Part shown: piece after piece, positions 17,156-25,371 of the stretch
How positions within the stretch are numbered: the first letter of the stretch is position 1
Layout of the letters: each line of letters opens with the position of its first letter
Assembly: GCA_007618135.1 (NCBI GenBank)
Contig: PHFX01000148.1
Coordinates: 62,001 to 126,000 of the forward strand
Reading direction: 5' to 3'
DNA: 64,000 nt
From: Candidatus Brocadia sp. WS118
GTDB taxonomy: Bacteria > Planctomycetota > Brocadiia > Brocadiales > Brocadiaceae
The notes under the pieces: model-generated
What the model was told of the DNA's origin: nothing
What the model saw: the letters and a program-made list of their open reading frames with translations, nothing else
The model's database searches: none
Position numbers and translations under genes: made by a program

Positions 17156-17809
17156 TTAAACAATCAGTAAGTCTTTAAAAGAACGTGTGACCTCTAGAAT
17201 ATTCTCACTTCCTATAATTGCAGAACAGATAGCAACACGTCTCCCCCCTGCATGTAATACTTTCTGAATATTGCTGAGGTTAATTCCACCTACAGCAACA
17301 AACGGAATGGTAATTTCCTTTCTTACCTGTTTTACATAATTCAAACCTACGGCAGGTTCATAACTTTTTGTCGTACTGGAAAAAACTGGGCCAACGCCAA
17401 TATAATCCGCCCCTGCTTGTTGTGCCATCCGTGCCTGAGCGATATTGTGAGTTGAAACACCGATTATCTTGTCATAGCCAAGAATTTTACGTGCGGTATA
17501 GAGTCCTATGTCCGATTGTCCTATATGTAATCCGTCTGCATCAACTTTTTTTGCAATTTCCGCACGGTCATTCACAATGAATATCGTTTTCGATTGTTCA
17601 GTTACTTTTCTAAACTCGTGAGCCATGATAAGGAATTCGCTGTCAGACATTGTTTTTTCTCTCATCTGTATGGCATCTGCGCCGCCCTCGATAACATCTT
17701 GTAGTACCTCTCTTAGTGGTTTTTTAATAAGATGAGAGCTGATCATAACATACAACTTTACATCTGAAAAAGTTTTATAAAATCCGTTTGCCAATTCGTT
17801 TATCCTCAC
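17156..17809 (-). CDS. thiE: Thiamine-phosphate synthase ThiE
   Basis: ThiE joins HMP-diphosphate and thiazole phosphate to make thiamine phosphate. The TIM-barrel motifs are all present: GGADAIQMREKTMSD (pyrophosphate site), IFIVNDRAEIAKKVDADGLH with the following IGQSD, GADYIGVGPVFSSTTK, and IPFVAVGGINLSN. Length (217 aa) is normal. The gene is alone on the minus strand; thiC lies 27 kb away. I find no thi-box (TPP riboswitch) in its leader. The start at 17809 has no strong ribosome site, and a later in-frame start before YVMISS is possible. Confidence 0.93.
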   Translation of the reverse strand: MRINELANGFYKTFSDVKLYVMISSHLIKKPLREVLQDVIEGGADAIQMREKTMSDSEFLIMAHEFRKVTEQSKTIFIVNDRAEIAKKVDADGLHIGQSDIGLYTARKILGYDKIIGVSTHNIAQARMAQQAGADYIGVGPVFSSTTKSYEPAVGLNYVKQVRKEITIPFVAVGGINLSNIQKVLHAGGRRVAICSAIIGSENILEVTRSFKDLLIV

Positions 17810-18070
17810 CTATACATCCCACGATAAATATATTGACAGCCATTCAAGGTTTGATATAATTTGGTTCATTATAATATTTCCTGAAAAAACTTTCTATTTG
17901 AGCAAGTATGTTACCTCCCCTTTTGCGATCTCCTTGCTAAAGGGATTGTGGGTAATCAATTTTGTGCGGCTTGGTTGCTTTAGGTATTTTCCTGCCAACA
18001 CGAATTATCAAACAAACCGATATGAATCTGCGTACTCAAAAAGGCTGTTATTAGTGTATCACAGAAATGC

Positions 18071-18205
18071 TTATTTAGCCCGCGTTTTCTGTAAGGAAGC
18101 GTACAGATCTTTGTGGGAAAACACCTCCTGCGCCTCATGGTAATCATTATGTTCTGTCGAATGGAAATGAATACGTTTTTGTAATTTTTCACCAGAGTAA
18201 AACAA
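18071..18205 (-). CDS. Possible small protein gene (44 aa), unknown
   Basis: In the 466-bp thiE-purF gap a frame on the minus strand starts at TTG (18205) with AGGAA six bases upstream and ends at TAA (18071-18073). The predicted product contains MFYSGEKLQKRIHFHSTEHN and ends KDLYASLQKTRAK: hydrophilic, His- and Lys-rich, with coding-like codon usage. It has no recognised relative. The rest of the gap (17810-18070) shows no other structure apart from shorter frames that I do not trust. Confidence 0.3.
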   Translation of the reverse strand: MFYSGEKLQKRIHFHSTEHNDYHEAQEVFSHKDLYASLQKTRAK

Positions 18206-18275
18206 GTTTTGTTCCTAAGCAGAGAACAAGATCAAATACGTCTTTTTAAAAAACGATAGCTAGGTCTCAGGAAAA

Positions 18276-19691
18276 ATGCCTGACATAAAAGAATCCTGTG
18301 GGTTATTTGGAGTTTATGGATGCGAGGATGCTGCAGAGAGGGTATACTACGGTTTGTACTCTTTACAACATCGAGGGGAAGAAAGTGCAGGAATCGCTTC
18401 AACGGACGGTAAAGACATTCTTTGTTATAAAGGGATGGGATTGGTAAATGATGCCATAAAACCGCAGATGCTTAAATCTTTAAAAAATCCTGTTGCCATT
18501 GGGCATGTTCGATATTCAACCATTGGTTCCAGCAATATTGGAAATGCGCAACCTCTGGTTGTGGATTATTATAAAGGGAAAGTCGCCGTTGCTCATAACG
18601 GGCAGTTGACCAACGCAAAAAGACTGCGTGAAGAATTTGAGGCCAATGGTTCAATTTTCCACACCACCTCTGATACAGAAGTAATTGTCCATCTTATGGC
18701 AAAACCACTGTATATGATGCAAAATAATTTGTCTCTTCTGCTGCAACAACTACGCGGCTCATTTTCCCTGCTGTTTTTGACCCCTGACAAAATGGTGGGA
18801 GTGCGCGATCCTCATGGTTTTAGACCTTTAGCGCTTGGAAAATTGAACACTGGTTATGTCCTGGCTTCTGAAACCTGTGCTATGGACCAGGTGGGCGCCG
18901 AATATGTTCGTGATATTAATCCGGGCGAGGCGGTTTACCTGGACAAGGATGGAATCCGGAGTGAGTATTATTGCCCCCAAAAACATATTAAACCCGCATT
19001 TTGTGTATTCGAACTGGTGTACTTTTCAAGACCCGATAGTAAAATTTATGGTGAAAGCGTACATGTATTTCGTAAGAAATTAGGAGCAAAACTTGCCGAG
19101 GAATCACCCGTGGATGCTGATGTGGTGATTTCTGTCCCCGAGGGAGGGAACTCTGCGGCAATTGGGTATTCTCATGCATCAGGGATACCTTTTGATCGGG
19201 GATTTATCCGCAACCATTATGTAGGCAGGACGTTTATTTTACCCGAGCAGGACCGGCGGCATCGTATCGTTGAGCTTAAGCTCAATGCCTTAAAGGAGAC
19301 CGTGGAAGGAAAACGGGTGATTGTGATTGATGATTCAATTGTAAGAGGGACAACATCAAAGTCACGGTTTGGTTTATTGCGAAAAGCCGGTGCAAAGGAG
19401 ATCCATGTCAGGATAAGCTGCCCCCCGCACCGCTATCCATGCTATTATGGAATCGACTTCCAGCAAAAAGGTGAACTTCTTGCTGCCCATCGCACCGCGG
19501 AGGAAATCCGGCAATTTTTACATGTCGAAAGCCTTAGTTACCTCAGCGTAAATGGCATGATGAGCTGCACAACACAACCTCGACAACACTTCTGTAACGC
19601 CTGTTTTACCAGTGATTATCCAACCCCTGTTGATGAAGAAACAAAGAAACTCGCTGAGAAAAAAACCGTACGCATGGGTGAAAATATTTGA
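18276..19691 (+). CDS. purF: Amidophosphoribosyltransferase PurF
   Basis: PurF makes 5-phosphoribosylamine from PRPP and glutamine, the first committed step of purine synthesis. The catalytic N-terminal cysteine is exposed after a short propeptide (MPDIKES before CGLFGVYG). The glutaminase segments GLYSLQHRGEESAGIAS and AHNGQLTNAK and the PRPP-binding loop VIVIDDSIVRGTT are clear. The cysteines of the iron-sulfur PurF class (Bacillus type) are conserved: FCVFELVYFSRPDS, CPPHRYPCYYG and FCNACF near the C-terminus. A 4Fe-4S cluster is therefore expected, suiting an anaerobe. The ribosome site CAGGAA precedes the ATG. The product is 471 aa. Confidence 0.97.
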   Translation: MPDIKESCGLFGVYGCEDAAERVYYGLYSLQHRGEESAGIASTDGKDILCYKGMGLVNDAIKPQMLKSLKNPVAIGHVRYSTIGSSNIGNAQPLVVDYYKGKVAVAHNGQLTNAKRLREEFEANGSIFHTTSDTEVIVHLMAKPLYMMQNNLSLLLQQLRGSFSLLFLTPDKMVGVRDPHGFRPLALGKLNTGYVLASETCAMDQVGAEYVRDINPGEAVYLDKDGIRSEYYCPQKHIKPAFCVFELVYFSRPDSKIYGESVHVFRKKLGAKLAEESPVDADVVISVPEGGNSAAIGYSHASGIPFDRGFIRNHYVGRTFILPEQDRRHRIVELKLNALKETVEGKRVIVIDDSIVRGTTSKSRFGLLRKAGAKEIHVRISCPPHRYPCYYGIDFQQKGELLAAHRTAEEIRQFLHVESLSYLSVNGMMSCTTQPRQHFCNACFTSDYPTPVDEETKKLAEKKTVRMGENI

Positions 19692-19726
19692 GATACGGAA
19701 ACTACATACTTGTCCTGAACGAATAG

Positions 19727-20713
19727 ATGCTTACCAACCCCCTACACCTCATAAAAGGTATGGTCGGAAGAACCTTTTATGCCATTCCCCGGAGACCTGA
19801 GCGTATCCAGATAGAAATCACAAACCGCTGTAATTATACCTGTGGTATGTGCCCTCGCGAATCTTTCAATCTACCTGAAAGAGACATCTCTCTTGATCTT
19901 TTTAAAAAAATTATCGACCGGATTGAATCCTTGTATAATATCACCCTTACCGGATGGGGAGAGCCTCTCTTGCATCCGGAACTCATGAATATGATTCTCT
20001 ATACAAAAGGCAAGGGACACCATGTCGGTGTAACAACGAACGGCTTGTTGTTGGCTCCATTTATTGAAAAATTTATGGATACCGTCGATAAACTAACTGT
20101 TTCCTTAGATAGTATTGAGGAAGGTCGTGAGGTCAAAGATGGCCATCCTTCCAATAAAGTGGTTCAAAAAAACATTGAAACTCTTTTACATTATCGAGGA
20201 AACAGGACAAAGCCAATGGTTACTATTCAAATAACCATGCACGACAAACCACAATGCCTGGACACCATGAAATTTGCCGGTGAGGTGGGTGCAGATCGCG
20301 TATATTTGGTGCGCCTAAACAATCCGCTCGGGAACAGTGGCTTTAAGAGGCCGAGTTTGAACGAGGAATTGGAAATATATAAAGAGGCCGAGGCGATAGC
20401 CAGGAAGTATGGCTTGCAAGTAGACAACAACTATACGGCGTTTGACAATAGCCTGCTTCGGCTTTTATATAAACGACTCCGTCCTATCATGTATCGGTTT
20501 GACAAGTATTGCCCAAAACCGTATGATTATCTGTACATTAACATTGACGGCAAGGTCACCCCATGCTGTGATCTTCCCCGTTACGAGGTGGGTAACCTGT
20601 TAAAGCAAGGCATGGATGAAATCTGGCACGGTGCGAATATGCACTATTTCCGTGAGCATCAGAATGAGATCTGCGGCAATTGTGATACCCTAAGACTGAA
20701 ACACATGCATTAA
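19727..20713 (+). CDS. Radical SAM protein with SPASM-type C-terminus
   Basis: This 328-residue protein has the radical SAM cluster motif CNYTCGMC (CX3CX2C) near residue 34, the GWGEPLLHP glycine-rich strand and TTNGLLL. The C-terminal part (residues about 255-325) has spaced cysteines (KYCPKPYDYLYINIDGKVTP, CCDLPRYEVGNLL, EICGNCDTL) like a SPASM/twitch auxiliary cluster. Such proteins catalyse radical modification of peptides or small molecules, or anaerobic sulfatase maturation. No substrate can be inferred here. It starts 35 bp after purF and 47 bp before cysC, and may be co-transcribed with both. Confidence 0.88.
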   Translation: MLTNPLHLIKGMVGRTFYAIPRRPERIQIEITNRCNYTCGMCPRESFNLPERDISLDLFKKIIDRIESLYNITLTGWGEPLLHPELMNMILYTKGKGHHVGVTTNGLLLAPFIEKFMDTVDKLTVSLDSIEEGREVKDGHPSNKVVQKNIETLLHYRGNRTKPMVTIQITMHDKPQCLDTMKFAGEVGADRVYLVRLNNPLGNSGFKRPSLNEELEIYKEAEAIARKYGLQVDNNYTAFDNSLLRLLYKRLRPIMYRFDKYCPKPYDYLYINIDGKVTPCCDLPRYEVGNLLKQGMDEIWHGANMHYFREHQNEICGNCDTLRLKHMH

Positions 20714-20760
20714 GAAATCATTTACCACGCTATTATTTTTTAAAAACTAAAGGAGATGAC

Positions 20761-21372
20761 ATGACTGTACAAAAAGCTACGAATATCAAATGGCATCATG
20801 GTAAGATCACGAAAGATGACAGGACAAGACTGATGAAACAAAAAGGGGTAACGATTTGGTTGACAGGCTTATCAGGCTCGGGAAAATCGACAATTGCAGT
20901 CGAGCTTGAGCATGCCCTTCTTGAAAACAGACATCAGGCATATATACTCGATGGTGACAATATACGTCATGGTTTGAATAAAAATCTCGGTTTCTCACCT
21001 GAGGACCGGACAGAAAACATTCGTCGTATCGGTGAGGTTGCGAAGCTGTTTACTGATGCAAATATCATAACCATAACGGCATTTATATCACCCTATAGAC
21101 AAGACCGGGATAACGTCAGGAAACTACTCAAAGAAGGGGAGTTCATTGAAGTCTATATAAAATGCCCTCTTGACGTTTGTGAACAGCGTGATACGAAAGG
21201 GCTTTACAAAAAAGCGCGTGCCGGAGAGGTCAAGGAATTTACCGGCATATCAGCACCATATGAAGAACCTTTGAATCCAGAGCTAACGATCGATACCTCA
21301 AAGATGGCCGTTGATGAATCAACGCGGGCGGTATTAAATTATCTCGAAGCTAAAGGGTATGCAAAGTTTTAA
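20761..21372 (+). CDS. cysC: Adenylyl-sulfate kinase CysC
   Basis: CysC phosphorylates APS to PAPS. The P-loop GLSGSGKST, the segment LDGDNIRHGLNKNLGFSPED, then RIGEVAKLFTDANIITITAF and the lid region ISPYRQDRDNVRK are conserved; ECPLDVCEQRD-type residues appear as KCPLDVCEQRD. Length (203 aa) is typical. A strong AAAGGAG ribosome site precedes the ATG. No ATP sulfurylase or PAPS reductase is nearby, so the product may serve sulfotransferases. The upstream radical SAM gene would fit sulfo-conjugate metabolism, but that link is speculative. Confidence 0.95.
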   Translation: MTVQKATNIKWHHGKITKDDRTRLMKQKGVTIWLTGLSGSGKSTIAVELEHALLENRHQAYILDGDNIRHGLNKNLGFSPEDRTENIRRIGEVAKLFTDANIITITAFISPYRQDRDNVRKLLKEGEFIEVYIKCPLDVCEQRDTKGLYKKARAGEVKEFTGISAPYEEPLNPELTIDTSKMAVDESTRAVLNYLEAKGYAKF

Positions 21373-21435
21373 GGAACCACGCTTGACCGCAGATTGAAAA
21401 GTGATCATGTATTGACTCTATTCATGGTGACAACA

Positions 21436-21478
21436 GAGAAGTCAGGTATCGCCAGCATTGTGACGGTATTGACTTCTC
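21436..21478. terminator. Inverted repeat between convergent cysC and outer-membrane protein gene
   Basis: Arms GAGAAGTCA (21436-21444) and TGACTTCTC (21470-21478) enclose a 25-nt loop that contains a further partial GGTATC/GGTAT symmetry. Its position between convergent genes suggests a shared terminator, although no T-run follows on either side. Confidence 0.45.
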
Positions 21479-21528
21479 GTATGTTTCCTTGAGCCCTCTC
21501 AGCAAAATAATCTCTGGAAGAGAAAAGA

Positions 21529-22467
21529 CTAAAAATCCTTTATAACGCTAAACCAGACGCGCTCATCAAATTCTTCCGAGCCGTTTAAAGGCAATTCATA
21601 CCCTGCCAGCACGTAGAGTTCATGGCTAAGATCAAGCCGTACTCCGGGGAGGAGATCAGTAAAATATTGCTTTTCCTCATCCAACCCAAACCCTCTGTGC
21701 CCGTTTAGTTCAAGAAAAGGCGTGATACCATGAAAAACGTGATTTTCAGGTATGGTAAAAGTCTTTGAAACCGCAGCGCCGTAAAGAAATTCCATATCGG
21801 CGTCGTCTTTGTCATTTCCGCCCGCGGGGACATCTACACCCAAAAAAGTATGAAGACTTATACGATGTCCCAGGTCTATCCAACAGCCAAGTTGTTGCCC
21901 AAGAGTTGTTATTTCCTCACCTAATTCCCGGTCTGCATCACCCGTGGGAATGTTGATAACGGAGCCTGTGGACAACGATACCGTATTATTCTCAAAAAGC
22001 ATAGCTCGCAGGGCAAGCCTTGTATCGCCAAACCCAACGTTATCGTTATCTTCGACGGTATTAACATGAAGCACCGCCGATTCAATATCGACCTTAAGAC
22101 GGAGTGTAAGAGGCAATTCTAAAGCAAATGCAAACTCATTGACGTCTGCCTCGCCGTGATGTTCGTCATCTATATAAATATAGTTGAACCGGACTTCTCT
22201 CTGAAAGAATGCCGGTGTAATGCGTAAAAGCGGCACTCTCGGCGCATGGTCTTTGGTTTTTTCATAGTGTTGCCAGGGTGTGAGCCATCCTTCAAGGAAA
22301 TTTGAAAATCCAAGATCTCTTTTTACACCATGATGTTCTGCTTGGGTTTTCGTAACTTCGCCTGATGCATTGCCTTCCCGTACACTGTCTTCATGTGAAT
22401 AACCGTAAGTAGTTTTTGCGGTAAACAGCCCTGTAAAACATATCAAAATTGCAAGATAACGAAGCAT
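21529..22467 (-). CDS. Outer-membrane beta-barrel protein (porin-like)
   Basis: The 312-residue preprotein begins with a signal peptide (MLRYLAILICFTGLFTAKTT, cleavage near YGYS). The rest consists of alternating-polarity strands with acidic turns, for example ITPAFFQREVRFNYIYIDDE, NEFAFALELPLTLRLKVDIE, GFGDTRLALRAMLF and SLSTGSVINIPTGDADREL. It ends in aromatic Phe (WFSVIKDF), the usual barrel-assembly signal. The pattern resembles the MetA-pathway/phenol-degradation-like or transporter-type barrel families of unknown substrate. AAAGGGGGG lies just upstream of the ATG. It is transcribed alone, convergent to cysC. Confidence 0.75.
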   Translation of the reverse strand: MLRYLAILICFTGLFTAKTTYGYSHEDSVREGNASGEVTKTQAEHHGVKRDLGFSNFLEGWLTPWQHYEKTKDHAPRVPLLRITPAFFQREVRFNYIYIDDEHHGEADVNEFAFALELPLTLRLKVDIESAVLHVNTVEDNDNVGFGDTRLALRAMLFENNTVSLSTGSVINIPTGDADRELGEEITTLGQQLGCWIDLGHRISLHTFLGVDVPAGGNDKDDADMEFLYGAAVSKTFTIPENHVFHGITPFLELNGHRGFGLDEEKQYFTDLLPGVRLDLSHELYVLAGYELPLNGSEEFDERVWFSVIKDF

Positions 22468-22564
22468 TTCCCCCCCTTTCTTTAAACTGAAACCTTATCG
22501 TAATAACGGCTCGTGACTTTGTATTATGAAATATTTCTCTATCATACACGCTTTCGCATTAAAA

Positions 22565-23011
22565 TCATATTGAAAGCCTTTTTCCAAAATCGCGGCCGTA
22601 GGCCTGACATGCCCTCAAGCCTTCTGTCGTATCTACCTCGCGCTCCTTCAGGATGAGGGCGCCCAGATTGGTCATCTTCATCTGGTAAACGAACTCCATC
22701 GTATCAAAAATTATTTTTGGCGCTTCTCCGCTATGGGTATGAGGTCCAAAGGCACCGCCCAGTTTACCTTCTAACTTTGCCCTCTGTGCCAGAAAAAGGA
22801 ATGTCTTGAAGTTTTCTGTCATATCCTTATGATATGTTGGACAACCAAAGAGGTAACCATCAAAGCCTTGCAAATCTTTCTCAGTTTTAATCTCAGATAT
22901 TTTTTTCATTTCAACGTCATTTCCACTAAAACGAACACCTTCGGCAAGATATTCTGCCATTTTTTCTGTCTTGCCGGTACGGCTAAAATAGCCAATGAGC
23001 ACCTTTTTCAT
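22565..23011 (-). CDS. Flavodoxin-family protein
   Basis: This 148-residue protein has the flavodoxin phosphate-binding loop (IGYFSRTGKTEKMAE) and the second FMN loop region GYLFGCPTYHKDMTE, with GAFGPHTHSGEAP in place of the usual third loop. It should bind FMN and carry electrons, or act as an FMN reductase-like protein. The AAGGAG ribosome site is strong. It lies 86 bp downstream of a small zinc-type protein on the same strand and opposite to rubredoxin. Together they open a region dense in small electron carriers. Confidence 0.9.
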   Translation of the reverse strand: MKKVLIGYFSRTGKTEKMAEYLAEGVRFSGNDVEMKKISEIKTEKDLQGFDGYLFGCPTYHKDMTENFKTFLFLAQRAKLEGKLGGAFGPHTHSGEAPKIIFDTMEFVYQMKMTNLGALILKEREVDTTEGLRACQAYGRDFGKRLSI

Positions 23012-23097
23012 TACCTTAATCTCCTTACCTTCTTTTTTTCTTCCTTGCCATATTAATTATCAGAAATTTATTGATGGAATCGATACAATCCATTCAC

Positions 23098-23316
23098 CTA
23101 TTCCCCGCTTTCCTTCAACGCTACATGAGTACCACCGCATTTACCACAACGATAATCACTTGGCTCAATCTCGCCACGCTCATACATGGTTGCCAACTCC
23201 ATGGCATGTTCTTCTGTATTGGCGCATGCAACAATCGAATCCAGTTCCGTGTAATCGTTAGAACAATGAAAGGGATGTACCTCACCATCTATAATTACAT
23301 ACAGATTCTTGCCCAT
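23098..23316 (-). CDS. Small CxxC protein, unknown
   Basis: A 72-residue cytoplasmic protein starting MGKNLYVIIDGEVHPFHC, with a C-terminal YRCGKCGGTHVAL module. The two CxxC cysteines with the earlier Cys residues may bind zinc or iron. It has a strong GAGGAGG ribosome site and is followed by the flavodoxin gene on the same strand. No family name is recognised. Its start region is divergent from the rubredoxin gene, with about 258 bp between them that must hold both promoters. Confidence 0.7.
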   Translation of the reverse strand: MGKNLYVIIDGEVHPFHCSNDYTELDSIVACANTEEHAMELATMYERGEIEPSDYRCGKCGGTHVALKESGE

Positions 23317-23574
23317 ATGTCATCCTCCTCTTCTTGAATTGAGAAAAACAATTATTTAGTTGCTATCTTATCTTTCCTGTAAGCATGTTGTAATATATTA
23401 ATGCCTTACTATAAACCAATATTCCAAAACTAACAACACAAATTGTTTAACATCATCTGAGATTACCTTTCTCATCTGAATGAGATTGTAAATGAGCGAA
23501 AAGATGTTATAGTAAAGAAACATGTTTTTAAGAAAGACGTTAACAATGTTGATAATAACTAGGAGATGAAGAAA

Positions 23575-23733
23575 ATGGAAAAGTATAAATGTAATATTTG
23601 TGGTTATATCTACAATCCTGCTAAAGGCGATCCATCTCATGGCGTAGATCCGGGCACGAGTTTTAAGAATTTGTCGGATGATTGGTCATGTCCTGTATGC
23701 GGAGTATCAAAAGAAGAATTTGAAGTGTTTTAA
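23575..23733 (+). CDS. Rubredoxin (copy 1)
   Basis: The 52-residue product has both iron-binding knuckles, [10 protein letters not shown] and [10 protein letters not shown], with the [15 protein letters not shown] segment between them, so it is a standard rubredoxin. The ATG at 23575 is chosen because AGGAG (23561-23565) is well spaced for it; an in-frame ATG at 23566 abuts the ribosome site. Rubredoxins shuttle single electrons, often to oxygen- or peroxide-reducing enzymes. The next gene (MmgE/PrpD-like) begins three bases after the stop. A second rubredoxin lies at 37904-38062. Confidence 0.97.
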   Translation: MEKYKCNICGYIYNPAKGDPSHGVDPGTSFKNLSDDWSCPVCGVSKEEFEVF

Positions 23734-23736
23734 CGC

Positions 23737-25104
23737 ATGACACAGGTGGAGCAACTCGCTGCGTTTGTGGGACGAACATCGTATGACGATATTTCTGATG
23801 CGGTTCGCAGTCAGCTTAAAATCCGGGTGCTTGATGCCCTTGGTTGTGCCATCGGCGCTGTTGAGGGAGAACCAATTCAATTGATCAGAACGCTGATTGA
23901 TGATTTCGGCGGTGCAGGACACTGCACCATGATTGGAGGAGGTAAAACATCACCTGATCGTGCAGCGTTCTATAACAGTGCATTAGTGCGCTATCTGGAT
24001 TTTAACGACAGCTATCTCGCAAAAGGCGAAACGTGCCACCCCAGTGATAATCTTGGTGCTATACTTGCCGCTGCAGAGTATGCAAACCAAAGCGGTCGGG
24101 AATTCCTGACCGCCCTTGCAGTTGCCTATCAGGTGCAGTGCCGCTTAAGTGACGTTGCTCCGGTACGTGCCAAAGGCTTTGACCACACCACGCAGGGAGC
24201 TTACGCAGTAACGGCAGGTGTATCCAAAGCACTGGGATTAGACGAGACCAAAACTGCCAATGCTCTTGCCATCGGCGGAACAGCCTTTAACGCTTTAAGG
24301 GTAACCAGAACTGGTGCATTGTCCCAATGGAAAGGGCTGGCCTACCCAAACACCGCTTTTGGCTGCATGCATGCAACCTTCCTGGCCATGCGAGGCATTA
24401 CTGGCCCATTGGAGGTCTTTGAGGGAAATAAGGGCTTTATGGATACCATTGCCGGGCAATTTAAGATTGATTGGTCTCAAGAAGATTTAGGACGGGTAAC
24501 GAGCACAATACTGAAGAGGTATAATGCCGAGATTCATTCCCAGTCAGCCATCGAAGGCATCCTGGAAATGAAACGAGAGTGCGGATTTACTGCCACTGAG
24601 GTAACGCGGATTGAAATAGAAATATTTGACGTGGCATACCACATCATCGGTGGCGGTGAGGAAGGTGACAAGACCATTGTCAGGACAAAAGAGGAGGCCG
24701 ACCATAGTCTCCCTTATCTGATTGCGGTTGCAGTACTGGATGACCGTGTCATGCCCGAGCAGTACAAACCAGACCGCATCCTGAGTCACGACGTTCAAGG
24801 ATTGCTCAAAAAAATCCTGGTGAGGCCAACAGAAGCTTATAGCCTGCGGTTCCCAGCCGAAATGCCGTGCCGAATCACCGTCTCGCTCTCTGACAGCCGA
24901 GTGCTAATCAAAGAAAAAAAAGACTATGAGGGTTTTTATACTAATCCCATGCGATGGGAAACCGTAGTGCAGAAGTTCGAGAGACTCAGTATACCATACA
25001 CAGAGGCATCCATGCGCCTCAAAATCGTAGATGCGGTCGCTGACATGGATTCAATACAGATCGCATATTTAGTAAGACTGCTGTCAAAAGTTCAAGTTCC
25101 GTAA
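23737..25104 (+). CDS. MmgE/PrpD family protein
   Basis: Family members are 2-methylcitrate dehydratases, aconitate decarboxylases and uncharacterised relatives. The 455-residue protein shows the family segments RVLDALGCAIGAVEG, DFNDSYLAKGETCHPSDN, GFDHTTQGAYAVTAG and KGLAYPNTAFGCMHATFLA. The start ATG is three bases from the rubredoxin stop without its own ribosome site, implying translational coupling. There are no methylcitrate-cycle genes in the window, so the substrate is open; the pairing with rubredoxin is unusual. A C/G-rich palindrome lies 17 bp after the stop. Confidence 0.88.
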   Translation: MTQVEQLAAFVGRTSYDDISDAVRSQLKIRVLDALGCAIGAVEGEPIQLIRTLIDDFGGAGHCTMIGGGKTSPDRAAFYNSALVRYLDFNDSYLAKGETCHPSDNLGAILAAAEYANQSGREFLTALAVAYQVQCRLSDVAPVRAKGFDHTTQGAYAVTAGVSKALGLDETKTANALAIGGTAFNALRVTRTGALSQWKGLAYPNTAFGCMHATFLAMRGITGPLEVFEGNKGFMDTIAGQFKIDWSQEDLGRVTSTILKRYNAEIHSQSAIEGILEMKRECGFTATEVTRIEIEIFDVAYHIIGGGEEGDKTIVRTKEEADHSLPYLIAVAVLDDRVMPEQYKPDRILSHDVQGLLKKILVRPTEAYSLRFPAEMPCRITVSLSDSRVLIKEKKDYEGFYTNPMRWETVVQKFERLSIPYTEASMRLKIVDAVADMDSIQIAYLVRLLSKVQVP

Positions 25105-25120
25105 CTTGAATGACAAGGAA

Positions 25121-25171
25121 TTTCAATTACCCCCCCCATAATCCCCCCGTTTACGGGGGGAAACAGGGAGG
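25121..25171. repeat. C/G-rich palindromic repeat, copy A
   Basis: CCCCCCCATAATCCCCC ... GGGGGGAAACAGGGAGG forms a hairpin around GTTTAC. It is one of four related copies (others near 34049, 35513 and 37731), each just after a stop codon. The flank GAAAGTAGCCGAAG is similar to the flank of copy B, so the repeat unit is longer than the hairpin. It could end transcription or be a REP-like element. The remaining 200 bp before the next gene show nothing else clear. Confidence 0.85.
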
Positions 25172-25371
25172 AAAGTAGCCGAAGGGCATAATTTACATGG
25201 TATCTGAGTAACAAATAACCTACGGAAGATATTCCCTTCATCGCTAGAATGAGCTCACGCTGAGGTCTTTTCTTTCGAGGGAGGGAAACACAGGGGGAAA
25301 ATAATAGTCAGGTTTTTTTGTAACTTGGTATCTTTGTAGCAAAAAATAAAACAGATTAAGGAGGATCAAAA

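Noticed and set aside
17898-18143. 81-codon plus-strand frame between thiE and purF
   Set aside because: No ribosome site and cysteine/tyrosine-rich random-looking sequence; the opposite-strand 44-codon frame is more convincing.
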